A stretch of DNA of 64,000 nt from assembly GCA_020796225.1 (NCBI GenBank), contig CM036753.1, positions 5,389,001-5,453,000 on the forward strand, given 5' to 3'. This document shows, one piece after another, positions 57,101 to 64,000 of this stretch. Within the stretch, counting starts at the first letter, position 1. Each line of letters opens with the position of its first letter. The notes below the pieces were generated by a model. It was given only the letters and a program-made list of their open reading frames with translations. It had not been told where the DNA came from and searched no databases. Both the position numbers and the translations under genes were made by a program. Source of the DNA: Arion vulgaris. Its lineage: Eukaryota > Mollusca > Gastropoda > Stylommatophora > Arionidae.

Positions 57101-60100
57101 AATTTAAAAGTTTGGAATTAAGCTTGGGACGCCAAGGGAAGGACACTAAAGGTTGTTTTAAACATGTGTAACCAGAATGCTAAAGTAACAATCAGCATAC
57201 ATACCTACTGCTATCTGCTAAGGAAGACTGAGCACCTACTTGTATGATTGCGGTGCAATAGTGTCAGTTCTTACACACTGAATACACTTAAATACACTGA
57301 AATATAACCATAAAATCTAATTGTCTCATTTACCTTTGTCATAGTCCACCGATTTGCTTTCAGCATGGAAAGTGCAGCACAACACACAAGAGCACTGGAA
57401 CTGGACAAACCAGCACTTCGAGGGATTGTTCCATCTACCAATGCCATGAAGCCTATAGCTTCAGTGTCAGAGAAATGCTCTTTCACACCTCGAACACCAC
57501 ACAGAACATATTTATACCAATGTGGCACATCTTTTGTGATCTCAATTGTTTCAACATCACCATGGAACTCACTATTCAAGAAAACAAATATATGTGATAT
57601 AGTAGAATATTTTACAAACAGTATATACAATACAATTTATCAAAATACAAATAATGACCTGTTATTTTTTTTAAAAAAGGTTAAAAGGCAGAGAATAGAC
57701 TTCACTGCCCAAGGTTTCCCAAAATGACTCCGTCCCTCTCGGCAGAAATGGCAAGCCACCAGCCAAGAGTGTGGCAAAAAGCACAAGCTCCAGTAACAAT
57801 TCTAGGGATCTTAAAAAAAATTGCACAAGTGACTTGGTCCGGATTCAAACCCACCACCTTCAGATCGCCAGGCAAACATCTTAACCACTTCCCCATAGAG
57901 ATCCCCCTCATTTTGTTATTCAAGAATTGAAAAAGTAAACACAGTTCTGAATACTACATCTAAGATGGTCTGTTTCATGGTCAGGTTTTATGATGAATTT
58001 ATGAATTTTGTTAATAGATGAACCATCAGTATGACATTTGCAAATATTATATAGAGCTGACATTCTGACTCCCTATGTAGAATGTGGCAGCACAGAGGAC
58101 TTTTAAGTTACAACAATCTACATCAATATCTAGTTTGCGACTGGAGTAGCTAGAAAATAGAAGCACAAAAGATGTATGAGTAGGCTCATCAATAAACATT
58201 GAAATGGTATAGTTAGCCGTTGTATGCCGTTGAAGATATTGCGGAGGATATTGTAGCATCTACGGACATGTCTGGAGTGTAATGCGAATAAACTAGAATA
58301 ATATATACCATATAATTGGCATTCTGATAAAGAAGTTATGAGAATAAGCTGTTTAAGAAACCCCAGAGGAAGCAGCAGAAGCAATAAATGTGATTAAAAA
58401 ATAGACAGTGTACGAGTATTAGAGGCATTTATAAAAAGACACTCCTCAGTAAAAATATATGTTTTTAATAGCTAGCTGGGGCTGTGGTCTTAAAAGCGCT
58501 CATCTTGTAGGTTGAGGAAATGGGTGCCGTAAGAAATAAGGGATGTGGTTCAAATCCTGTGTTTGGTAATAAAAAAAACTATGAGAATCTCAATCTAATT
58601 GAATGTACAGCTAGGTATTGACTCGGACAGGATTTGGAAGTAGGAGGAGTAAGTCACAAGTGTAAGATAGCTACTACCCATGACCAAATAGCAAAACTGT
58701 TCCACACTTATTTTATAAGCTATTCCAATAAAAGGTGCTACTTTTCTATAAGATATTTCATCAACATGTCTTTATAGCAGTTTATTTATATGTTATTTAA
58801 TATTTATAAATATACATACATATTTCAGAGAATTAAACAAAAATTACAACCATTTTCAATAAACACAGATGGCAGACATTCAGATGTGCATGTCTTATAT
58901 GCAATATGGACCTAACACCTTCTCATGTTCTTGACCCAAATCACACGGTGTGTTTAACTTGCTTGATAAAAACAAACTCAAACAAACACACACAATCTAC
59001 AACCAATTTTCAACAAACACAATTTATTCTCAACTTATAACACTTCTAGAATGAAGAGATAGACTACTCACTTGTACTGAGGATCAGAGTTAACTAAAGA
59101 GATCTTGCCACTGTTGTCTGGTAGCACAGCCATCACAATGTCTTGCTCAATTGCCATTGGTAACACAGAGTAACCACAGTAATCTATATGTTCTCCTGTA
59201 ATTGAAGGAAGTAACAACAGTAATCTATATGTTCTGCAATTGAAGGAAGTAACAACAGTAATCTATATGTTCTCCTGCAATTGAAGGAAGTAACAACAGT
59301 AATCTATATGTTCTCCTGCAATTGAAAGAATAACAATAGTAATCTATATGTTCTCCTGCAATTGAAGGAAGTAACAACAGTAATCTATATGTTCTGCAAT
59401 TGAAGGAAGTAACAACAGTAATCTATATATTCTCCTGCAATTGAAAGAAGTAACAATAGTAATCTATACGTTCTCCTGCAATTGAAAGAAGTAACAACAG
59501 TAAGGTGGCATCTGTGGCTTAGGGGATAGTGACCCGGTCTATTAACCCCAACGTTCTGAGTTCGAATCACACTGCGGACAGTTTGGTTGCAAATTGTTAC
59601 GCGTGGGTTTTTACGAAAGGATGATGGTACCACCCGTTCAGAAAGCAATGGCAAACTACTGAACGTAATAATGCCTAGAAAAATCACAAACAGTGTTACA
59701 AAAGGGTTTATTTGCAAAATCCTGTAAAAGGATATGCAATTAACTAACTATAACAACAGTAATCTATATGTTCTGCAATTGAAGGAAGCAACAACAGTAA
59801 TCTACATGTTCTCCTGCAATTGAAGGAAAAGTAATCTACATGTTCTCCTGCAATTGAAGAGTCAACAGTAATCTACATGTTCTCCTGCAATTGAAGGAAG
59901 TAACAACAGTAATCTACATGTTCTCCTGCAATTGAAGGAAGCAACAACAGTAATCTACATGTTCTCCTGCAATTGAAAGCAACAACAGTAATCAATGTTC
60001 TCCGCAATTGAAGGCAACAACAGTAATCTCATGTTCTCCGCAATTGAAGGAGCATTGAATCTACAAGGATTATTTGATAGGACCATCATCATTGCACTTC

Positions 60101-63100
60101 GGTGAAAAACTATGTGTGCTCCGATCTCTTCCTTAAATGGGAAGATCTCAGTGGCAGTGCACAAACTCCATAGTACTGGTGAGGGTCCCGATGTAATTTA
60201 GAAGATGGTGGAAAATATTTTGTAGGAATTTTCATTTTATTATGAATCTTTCTTATGAAAATCTTTCTTATGAATTTTGCAAGGGCAGCAGCTTTCCAGC
60301 TTGCTATTTTCGAACTGCCATGGGTTCTTTTACTTGCTCAACTTGAACACGGGACATACATTTCATCGTCCGTCTCCGATAGGACTAGGAACTCGATCTC
60401 AACTACATTGAGATCAGGTATCTCTAGAAATACAGTACATCAACTGAGGTTTGGACATACAATGAGAGGGCATTCCATGAGTCAGACACAAGAGTGCATG
60501 CTATGAGTCTTGTGAACAAGATTGAGGTTCTCATGAAAGCTTTTGATGTTAATAGATTGGCTAGCATGGTTACAATATCAAAGGGAACTGCAATGGACTG
60601 AAATGACATTCTTAACACATTAAAAGAGTCTTTCTGAGCAGAAACATTTCTGGCTTGTGAATCCCAGTTGCTGATCAGATTGAGAGATCGGTGTCGATAT
60701 TGGTACAGCCCAAAACAAACAACATACCAAATATGCAAAATGATTGATTAATCAACAATGAACTGGCGTATTAGGCCGCTGGATTTGTTGAGTCGGTGAT
60801 TGGAGCACCTATGGACACATTCAGAGTACTATGATGATAGTCCTCATATAACTGATTTTATGCAATTAGAAAATTATAAACATCGGTATGATCAGCATGG
60901 TTGATTTGTTATAGCATATTCAAATAACAAAAATAAATCAATAGAAAGTATGATTTATTTACTACAGTAGATACCAGACATTAAAAAGCATGTAGTTTTC
61001 CCATAGCAACATATGGTCGTGAGGCATGCATTATTGATAAATTGATTATTTATGTCTTTAAATGCCGTTGCTCCAGAAACGTACTCAGAATACCATGGAC
61101 AGAAAATGAACAAATAAGTCCATTTTTACAACAGCTTAAAATTGAAGAGAAGCGGTGGATAAAGAAAATCAAAATGAGAAAAATATAATACATTGGAGAT
61201 TTCTTCTTCGAATGCTCCATATCGACAACTTGTTAAACTACTCTTTGTGATTTGTATATGATCTGAGCCTAAGAGCGATTGTAAGTTGTGCCAGTTATGC
61301 GCCTACATAGTAGGCCAGCATATCTGATTTCTGCAACACTTTATATATACTAGGTAGCTTCCTAGGCCCTATATCAGTCAACTCTTACAACATGCCTTGT
61401 AGGTCTTTGTGTTAATATTCTTTGCTCCCTTTGTGTGGGTTCAGCAACATAAACAGCAGCTTTGGAGATATAAAATGGCATGTTTCTTTAGAGATCAGTC
61501 TACAGTGTCCAATAGATGGAGGAGAGGAAGATAAAAGAGATTGTGGGTGCAATATGGCATAGTCGAGTTGAGTATGACTGCGGCAGATGCTGGACACCTC
61601 ACACATGACAGAGAAGCATTTAGAAATGCTATCACGGTAGCAAAATTCCAACAGGGACAAGCTCTAGATGATAAAGATGAGATTGCGGATATACTGGATT
61701 CTGGCATCAGTGCCTACTTTTCAAATAATCTATTAATCTCACCAATTAAATTAACTCTTCCTGGTGCTCTGGCAAAGAATAGTGGCTCTTCCTTAAAGCG
61801 TTGTCTAAATTGTGATCTGAGATCTTCATACCTGGATATAATAATACAGAATTAACCTTGTACTTTCTGTTAGCACTCAATCAAATGTAACTAAGTATGT
61901 ATTAAGTATTTCGAAAATAATAAGGTCACACTGAAAGACAAAGGTTCAAATATTAGAGTTATAATTTGCATTGAAACTGTAAGGTTCTCTTCAATCTGTT
62001 ACAGAATATGCGAAAGAGAGATATGTCAGAGATGTAGATTTCTAAAAGGGTGAAAGAATTATATCTCTGTGAAATAGATTTCTAAACATGTATGTGTTAA
62101 ATAAAGACATAAAATAAATACCTCCTTAAACTCCATGTGTGAAATAGAGATACAAAGTGTGTTCAAAACGTATCAGAATTTTGGTCAAGAAACAACTTCT
62201 CCCTGTGATCCTATCATTGTTATGTTATGCGATTGACGTCATGGCCCATTGGGCATTCCCATTCGTGCTGTCCTCCGCTGCAGCAGCCACCCCAAAGTCC
62301 ATTTGCTCACAGTACCCATGAGAAGTTGATTACTATATCTTCTCTCTCTACCACAAAGACGACACTGTCTGGCGTGTCCAACCGTAACGCCTAATTCTCG
62401 AACTCGTTCCAATGTCTGAGACTTGCCAATGTTACATAATTGAGAGCGTCGCAATGGGTGATATCGGCTCTGTCCATACTTCTGCCCGCTTGAGTCGGGG
62501 CATTGTTTGCAAGAAAGTGAATTGTAGGAAGCATTTCAGAAAGCCTCTTTGGCAATGGAATATAGCTTGGTTGTCCCATTAACATGGGGAGGCAACCATG
62601 AACTAAATGAGAAGATGAGCACCAAGTAGGATTATGATTATCCACAAATGGCTGCAGATATAGCTATCACTTTCCTTGAGGTACTACCCCTTCATTCAAC
62701 ACCTTATCATGGGTCTGATGACATTGGCAAACATGGATTTTCAAAACTCTCCCTATCATTGGCAATCAACTTCACTGTTGACACACTCCTCCATGCCATG
62801 ATGTTAGACTGCTCAGTATCTTCTCTGTTGTCCTCTATATCACACGTTTTCCTGTTGTCATGTATTCTAACCCTGTATTCACAAGTCAAGTAGTAGCATG
62901 TTCCTTGCGGAATGTCACTTTCATCACAGCCACCTGAAAAACTTTCTGCCTCTAACAAGTTCTCCTGCCTCATCCAGTGTCATGGTCAAGGTTTCTTTGA
63001 TGTCCTGCTGCCATCTTCTACTTGGTCGTCCCCTGTCTCGCACTCCAGGAATCATGCCTTCCATTACCATTCTGTCCAAACCACTGTGACAAACCAAACA

Positions 63101-63791
63101 TGGCCAAAAAATGTCATCTTCCGGGACATGATGTTATTTATGAACCAATGCTCCTAGATATGCAGGTTTTGTAGGATGTCATTGTTTTTCTCTTCTCTGT
63201 ACAGGATGTTCTAAGAATGTTTCTATAACACCTTTAAAAGCTTCCATTTTGTTCTGTAATGTTTGTGTAATGGTCCACGGTTCAAATCCATATGTTGCCA
63301 CAGGAATATTCCCACATACATGCTCAAAAAATGATGACAGTTTTCTTTGGATATTTGTCCCAAGGTTCCAATTGTCAAGGACCTATCTCTGTCCATCCCC
63401 ATTAGTCCTTTTAGCAGTTGATGCTGTTCTTACCACTATTCTATAAAACCACATATCTGTGGACTCTAAATTTGGTTCTTGCATACAAGACAGTATGAAG
63501 GGGTAAGAAACACCCTGTGATAGCCTGGACGTAAGTCTGTCAGAATGGGTAATATACAGCTAGTCTTCCATTAAACAAGATACACTTCTGTATCAGCTGG
63601 AATAACAACTGTTATAAGAAGATGGAGATATTACTTGCAGTCCCTATGTAACGTATAACTGTGCGAGAGGAATATATATATTTATATGTCTAGCAAAACA
63701 AGCTGCAGTCATCCTCAAATTATATAAACTAATTTAACCTTTTTCTTTTAGAATCTGAAACAGGTAAAACAGGTGTCTCTTCTTCGGTCAT
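44960..63791 (-). CDS. GALK2: N-acetylgalactosamine kinase (nine coding exons)
   Basis: A GHMP-family kinase that phosphorylates N-acetylgalactosamine (and galactose at high concentration) at C1 in the cytosol, in amino-sugar salvage. Exons: 63739-63791, 61743-61831, 59072-59195, 57334-57571, 56148-56246, 54482-54634, 51409-51622, 48938-49139 and 44960-45167. Every border is GT/AG, and the phases join to 1380 nt, 459 residues plus stop. The human enzyme has 458. Landmarks: galactokinase signature [19 protein letters not shown] (residues 42-60), the GHMP ATP-binding loop [12 protein letters not shown] (139-150), TEGGGMDQ with the catalytic Asp at 190, and the C-terminal GHMP motif GAGWGGC (402-408). 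The '[18 protein letters not shown]' segment is typical of GALK2 rather than GALK1. No lesion was seen, so the gene looks functional. Its introns contain LINEs on both strands, SINEs and minisatellites. Confidence 0.96.
45270..47100 (+). pseudogene. LINE with RT domain, antisense in a GALK2 intron
   Basis: Plus-strand frames give, in order: [80 protein letters not shown] (RT motif A with F-I-D-F); [30 protein letters not shown] (catalytic A-D-D); [15 protein letters not shown]; and a C-terminal [20 protein letters not shown]. Stops and frameshifts (for example near 45530, 45690, 46100, 46440 and 46735) inactivate it. The upstream endonuclease domain is missing. Confidence 0.88.
47100..47185 (-). 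repeat. SINE family D fragment
   Basis: GATTTTCTAGACACCAGTTA...TTTGCCATTGCGTTCTGAAT matches the reversed second half of family D. Confidence 0.45.
47265..47470 (-). repeat. SINE family C
   Basis: CACACGATGGGTGATGTACT, CATTTGAGGCTGGGCCAACC and AATGTAGAATTGAACATGG match 10600-10855. Confidence 0.7.
48385..48540 (+). repeat. SINE family A head fragment
   Basis: TCCGTGGTGTGGAGGTAAGA...TGGGATATTTTTTCAATAGA corresponds to the first third of family A. Confidence 0.5.
48655..48905 (-). repeat. SINE family B
   Basis: AAGGAATGACTTCAATG...GCATGAACTCTGTAGCTTCA and a reversed head near ACAAATCGCTTAACCAGTTC match 57690-57910. Confidence 0.65.
48938..49139 (-). CDS. GALK2: GALK2 coding exon 8
   Basis: The acceptor is TCGTTTCCAG and the donor CAA|GTAAGT, phase 1 to 2. 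It encodes [40 protein letters not shown] and [20 protein letters not shown], the helical C-terminal part typical of GALK2. Confidence 0.95.
49260..51060 (-). pseudogene. I-type LINE with RT and RNase H, sense in GALK2 intron 7
   Basis: Minus-strand frames give the RT palm ([40 protein letters not shown] with the catalytic A-D-D), the thumb ([40 protein letters not shown]), and a nearly whole RNase H. RNase H residues: D in [10 protein letters not shown] in [12 protein letters not shown] in CILSDSLSM, and H/D in [18 protein letters not shown]. Breaks near 50040-50270 and 50660 make it inactive. It is cut off at 51060. Confidence 0.9.
51070..51300 (+). repeat. I-type LINE 3' fragment
   Basis: A plus frame with VFNQRATGT and [10 protein letters not shown] matches 9375-9480. 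It is head-to-head with the LINE at 49260-51060. Confidence 0.55.
51409..51622 (-). CDS. GALK2: GALK2 coding exon 7
   Basis: The acceptor is TTGTTTGCCAG and the donor AATG|GTAAGT, phase 0 to 1. It encodes [40 protein letters not shown] and [14 protein letters not shown]. Confidence 0.95.
51717..51928 (-). repeat. LINE C-terminal and 3' fragment
   Basis: Parallel to 62230-62450: reading in reverse, RLCG.E/VVIM-like codons, then MGMPNVP and a stop. Both segments share CATTGGGCATTCCCAT. Confidence 0.55.
52075..52156 (-). repeat. I-type LINE C-terminus, left of the SINE insertion
   Basis: Reversed frame [13 protein letters not shown]. It continues at 52415 after the SINE. Confidence 0.6.
52157..52401 (+). 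mobile_element. SINE family E, full length with target duplication
   Basis: It starts CGCCCGAGTGGTTACCAGGG and ends AATGAACGCAAAGA. The 13-bp duplication AGATGGTTCCTGT flanks it at 52144-52156 and 52402-52414. It interrupts an I-type LINE copy. Confidence 0.93.
52415..53650 (-). pseudogene. I-type LINE RNase H remnants around a 40-bp array
   Basis: Reversed frames give [20 protein letters not shown] (Glu position), [16 protein letters not shown] and [13 protein letters not shown] codons at about 52510-52960. After the array a second remnant (about 53300-53650) gives [14 protein letters not shown]. The first two conserved Asp motifs are damaged. Confidence 0.7.
53023..53297 (+). repeat. 40-bp tandem repeat, 7 copies
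   Basis: Unit: AGTAATGATAATATTGCGGT plus AGTTATAATTCTCTTCCAAG. One copy near 53150 carries an insertion. Confidence 0.93.
53800..54380 (-). pseudogene. I-type LINE 3' end
   Basis: Reversed frames give [19 protein letters not shown] (end of RNase H) and [20 protein letters not shown], as in 49260-49340. Confidence 0.7.
54482..54634 (-). CDS. GALK2: GALK2 coding exon 6
   Basis: The acceptor is TTTTCTTCCAG and the donor CAG|GTATGA, 51 codons, phase 0. It encodes [20 protein letters not shown] and [20 protein letters not shown], then ECRIAAQ. Confidence 0.95.
54835..55170 (-). repeat. SINE family A
   Basis: Plus strand: TTGCACTTCAGTGAATAGCC, GAAGATGGTAAAAATTTTGT and AGGAACTTGATCTCACCTAC. The head is lost. 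Confidence 0.75.
55171..56147. other. GALK2 intron 5, nothing recognised
   Basis: AT-rich, with no repeat family or alternative exon identified. Confidence 0.4.
56148..56246 (-). CDS. GALK2: GALK2 coding exon 5 (catalytic Asp)
   Basis: The acceptor is TCTAATACAG and the donor AAA|GTAAGT, 33 codons, phase 0. It encodes [20 protein letters not shown], then [13 protein letters not shown]. The Asp in GGGMDQ is the family's catalytic base. Confidence 0.96.
56247..56839. other. GALK2 intron 4, first part
   Basis: No repeat or exon recognised. Confidence 0.4.
56840..57150 (+). repeat. LINE RT C-terminal fragment
   Basis: ATGAATGAAGTGGTTCAGCC...TATACAGAGTCTTCTATAAC aligns with 37310-37560. Decayed frames include [23 protein letters not shown] residues. 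Confidence 0.55.
57170..57265 (+). repeat. I-type LINE 3' fragment
   Basis: GCTAAGGAAGACTGAGCACC...GGTGCAATAGTGTCAGTT matches the 9440-9490 end. Confidence 0.5.
57334..57571 (-). CDS. GALK2: GALK2 coding exon 4 (ATP-binding loop)
   Basis: The acceptor is TTTCTTGAATAG and the donor AAG|GTAAAT, phase 2 to 0. It encodes [40 protein letters not shown] and [26 protein letters not shown] is the GHMP phosphate-binding loop. Confidence 0.97.
57690..57910 (-). repeat. SINE family B
   Basis: The reversed head GGGGAAGTGGTTAAGATGTT...GGTGGTGGGTTTGAATCCGG is clear. The body ends CCTTGGGCAGTGAAGTCTAT. Confidence 0.8.
57911..58467. other. GALK2 intron 3, nothing recognised
   Basis: No repeat or exon recognised. 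Confidence 0.4.
58468..58575 (+). repeat. SINE family H
   Basis: TAGCTAGCTGGGGCTGTGGT and GATGTGGTTCAAATCCTGTG (B-box-like). Copies at 9718 and 32788. Confidence 0.7.
58576..59071. other. GALK2 intron 3, AT-rich part
   Basis: No repeat or exon recognised. Confidence 0.4.
59072..59195 (-). CDS. GALK2: GALK2 coding exon 3 (sugar-binding signature)
   Basis: The acceptor is CTTCAATTACAG and the donor CAA|GTGAGT, phase 1 to 2. It starts by completing Gly48 and encodes [40 protein letters not shown]. The acceptor is the last of a run of near-identical acceptors in the preceding minisatellite. Confidence 0.97.
59196..60056 (-). repeat. 41-bp minisatellite of copied splice acceptor plus exon start
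   Basis: About 15 copies lie upstream of GALK2 exon 3. On the gene's strand the unit is GAGAACATATAGATTACTGT, TGTTACTTCCTTCAATTGCAG. The first 27 bases match the start of exon 3 (26 of 27), and the remaining 14 match the intron end with its AG. Units near the exon are 38 or 41 bp; those near 60000 are shorter and more degraded. A SINE sits at 59504-59751. Units are 41 bp, not a multiple of 3, so use of a decoy would reach an in-frame TAG in the next unit. Confidence 0.95.
59504..59751 (+). mobile_element. SINE family D inserted in the minisatellite
   Basis: The head is GGTGGCATCTGTGGCTTAGG...CGTTCTGAGTTCGAATCACA. It is flanked by the 11-bp duplication AACAACAGTAA at 59493-59503 and 59752-59762, which is itself minisatellite sequence. 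It is antisense to GALK2. Confidence 0.92.
60062..60430 (-). repeat. SINE family A
   Basis: Plus strand: TTGATAGGACCATCATCATT, CTTCCTTAAATGGGAAGATC and ACTAGGAACTCGATCTCAAC, in the family A order. Confidence 0.8.
60430..60840 (+). pseudogene. I-type LINE 3' end
   Basis: Plus-strand DNA resembling the 54380-53800 copy. It contains codons for a decayed '[18 protein letters not shown]' RNase H segment and the end GAGCACCTATGGACACATTC. Confidence 0.6.
60841..61204. other. GALK2 intron 2 stretch, nothing recognised
   Basis: At 61085-61195 a faint LINE-like '[20 protein letters not shown]' frame occurs. No firm call. Confidence 0.3.
61205..61450 (-). repeat. SINE family F
   Basis: CTTCGAATGCTCCATATCGA, CTAAGAGCGATTGTAAGTTG and ATTCTTTGCTCCCTTTGTG match 43695-43945. 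Confidence 0.8.
61743..61831 (-). CDS. GALK2: GALK2 coding exon 2
   Basis: The acceptor is TATATCCAG and the donor ATTG|GTGAGA, phase 2 to 1. It encodes [20 protein letters not shown], then RAPGRVNLI plus the first base of Gly48. Confidence 0.94.
61832..62220. other. GALK2 intron 1, nothing recognised
   Basis: AT-rich. A 'GTGAAATAGA.TTCTAAA' motif recurs loosely at 62020-62150. Confidence 0.4.
62225..62650 (-). pseudogene. LINE C-terminal fragment
   Basis: Reversed frame [20 protein letters not shown], then [16 protein letters not shown] and a stop. It is preceded by a second frame with [15 protein letters not shown]. It is related to 51717-51928 and to the end of the I-type RNase H frame at 49495 ([10 protein letters not shown]). 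Confidence 0.6.
62890..63490 (-). pseudogene. RTE-like LINE RT C-terminal fragment
   Basis: Reversed codons correspond to the 18026-18480 copy (a '[20 protein letters not shown]', '[18 protein letters not shown]'-like order with breaks). It is 5'-truncated, with no RT core. Confidence 0.6.
63491..63738. other. GALK2 intron 1, start
   Basis: No repeat recognised. The intron's donor is at 63738-63737. Confidence 0.4.
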
Positions 63792-63806
63792 TGTGATCTC
63801 AAGTGT
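63739..63806 (-). CDS. GALK2: GALK2 first coding exon
   Basis: The start codon is at 63791-63789. It encodes [17 protein letters not shown] plus two bases; the donor is AAAAAG|GTTAAA. With exon 2 the N-terminus up to the RAPGRVN motif is 38 residues, the same as in the human protein, which supports this start. A splice-acceptor-like TATTTTCAG at 63815-63807 suggests an untranslated exon further upstream, beyond or near the window edge. Confidence 0.75.
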
Positions 63807-64000
63807 CTGAAAATAGATACATTCGAATATTCTAAACGTTCTGTACATAATTATAAACAGGGTCTATTACATGATTATTATTGTATAACAGAACTAACTT
63901 AGCAACACTCATAATGTACTTAGTCTCTCTCAAACTCTAGGTAGGGTTGTTCTTCTTCTTTGTTGTCACACTGTTACTGGGTTGATGCCCAGTGTCATGG
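63807..64000. other. GALK2 upstream region
   Basis: No promoter motif or upstream exon could be recognised in the last 190 bp. Confidence 0.4.

Noticed and set aside
57365..57727. 120-residue plus-strand frame opposite GALK2 exon 4
   Set aside because: It is the antisense shadow of the GALK2 exon.

Overview
The window is nuclear DNA from an animal, AT-rich and crowded with repeats. It holds parts of two conserved spliced genes set among retroposons, DNA-transposon remnants and tandem arrays. Both genes were identified from exon translations with matching splice phases, because no single open frame shows them. The repeat mix suggests a non-arthropod invertebrate, perhaps a mollusc or other lophotrochozoan: tRNA-headed SINEs carrying a GTCGTAAGAGGCGACT core, I-type LINEs with RNase H, RTE-like LINEs with GAT-repeat tails, and hAT and piggyBac MITEs. 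That placement is a guess from style, not a result.

Layout. About 0.2-1.34 kb: a decayed IS630/Tc1-mariner-type transposase (minus strand). 3.5-8.4 kb: a 38-bp satellite of about 128 copies. 9-16 kb: LINE ends, SINEs and arrays of 30, about 116 and 65 bp. 16.77-33.87 kb, plus strand: exons of an arrestin-domain (alpha-arrestin, ARRDC-like) gene at 16771-16917, 19485-19711, 27023-27205 and 29001-29170, with a likely later exon at 33690-33873. The first four join in phase. The first and last exons of the gene were not found. Its introns hold microsatellites, a 23-bp satellite bracketed by two copies of one hAT MITE, and several LINE fragments. 34-44 kb: LINE and SINE pieces, a 60-bp array, a foldback, a piggyBac-type MITE and one unassigned minus-strand exon-like segment (42613-42791).

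44.96-63.8 kb, minus strand: a complete nine-exon gene for N-acetylgalactosamine kinase (GALK2). All splice phases match and the predicted protein is 459 residues, about the length of the human enzyme. The two genes lie tail to tail.

The most unusual structure is in GALK2 intron 2 (59196-60056). Its minisatellite unit is a copy of the next exon's 3' splice site plus the first 27 exon bases, so about 15 decoy splice acceptors lie upstream of the true one, and a SINE has inserted among them. A recurring second theme is that SINE and LINE segments seed tandem arrays: a 65-bp array from a SINE tail, a 30-bp array inside a SINE, 39-bp units inside a LINE RNase H region and 88-bp units at a LINE end.
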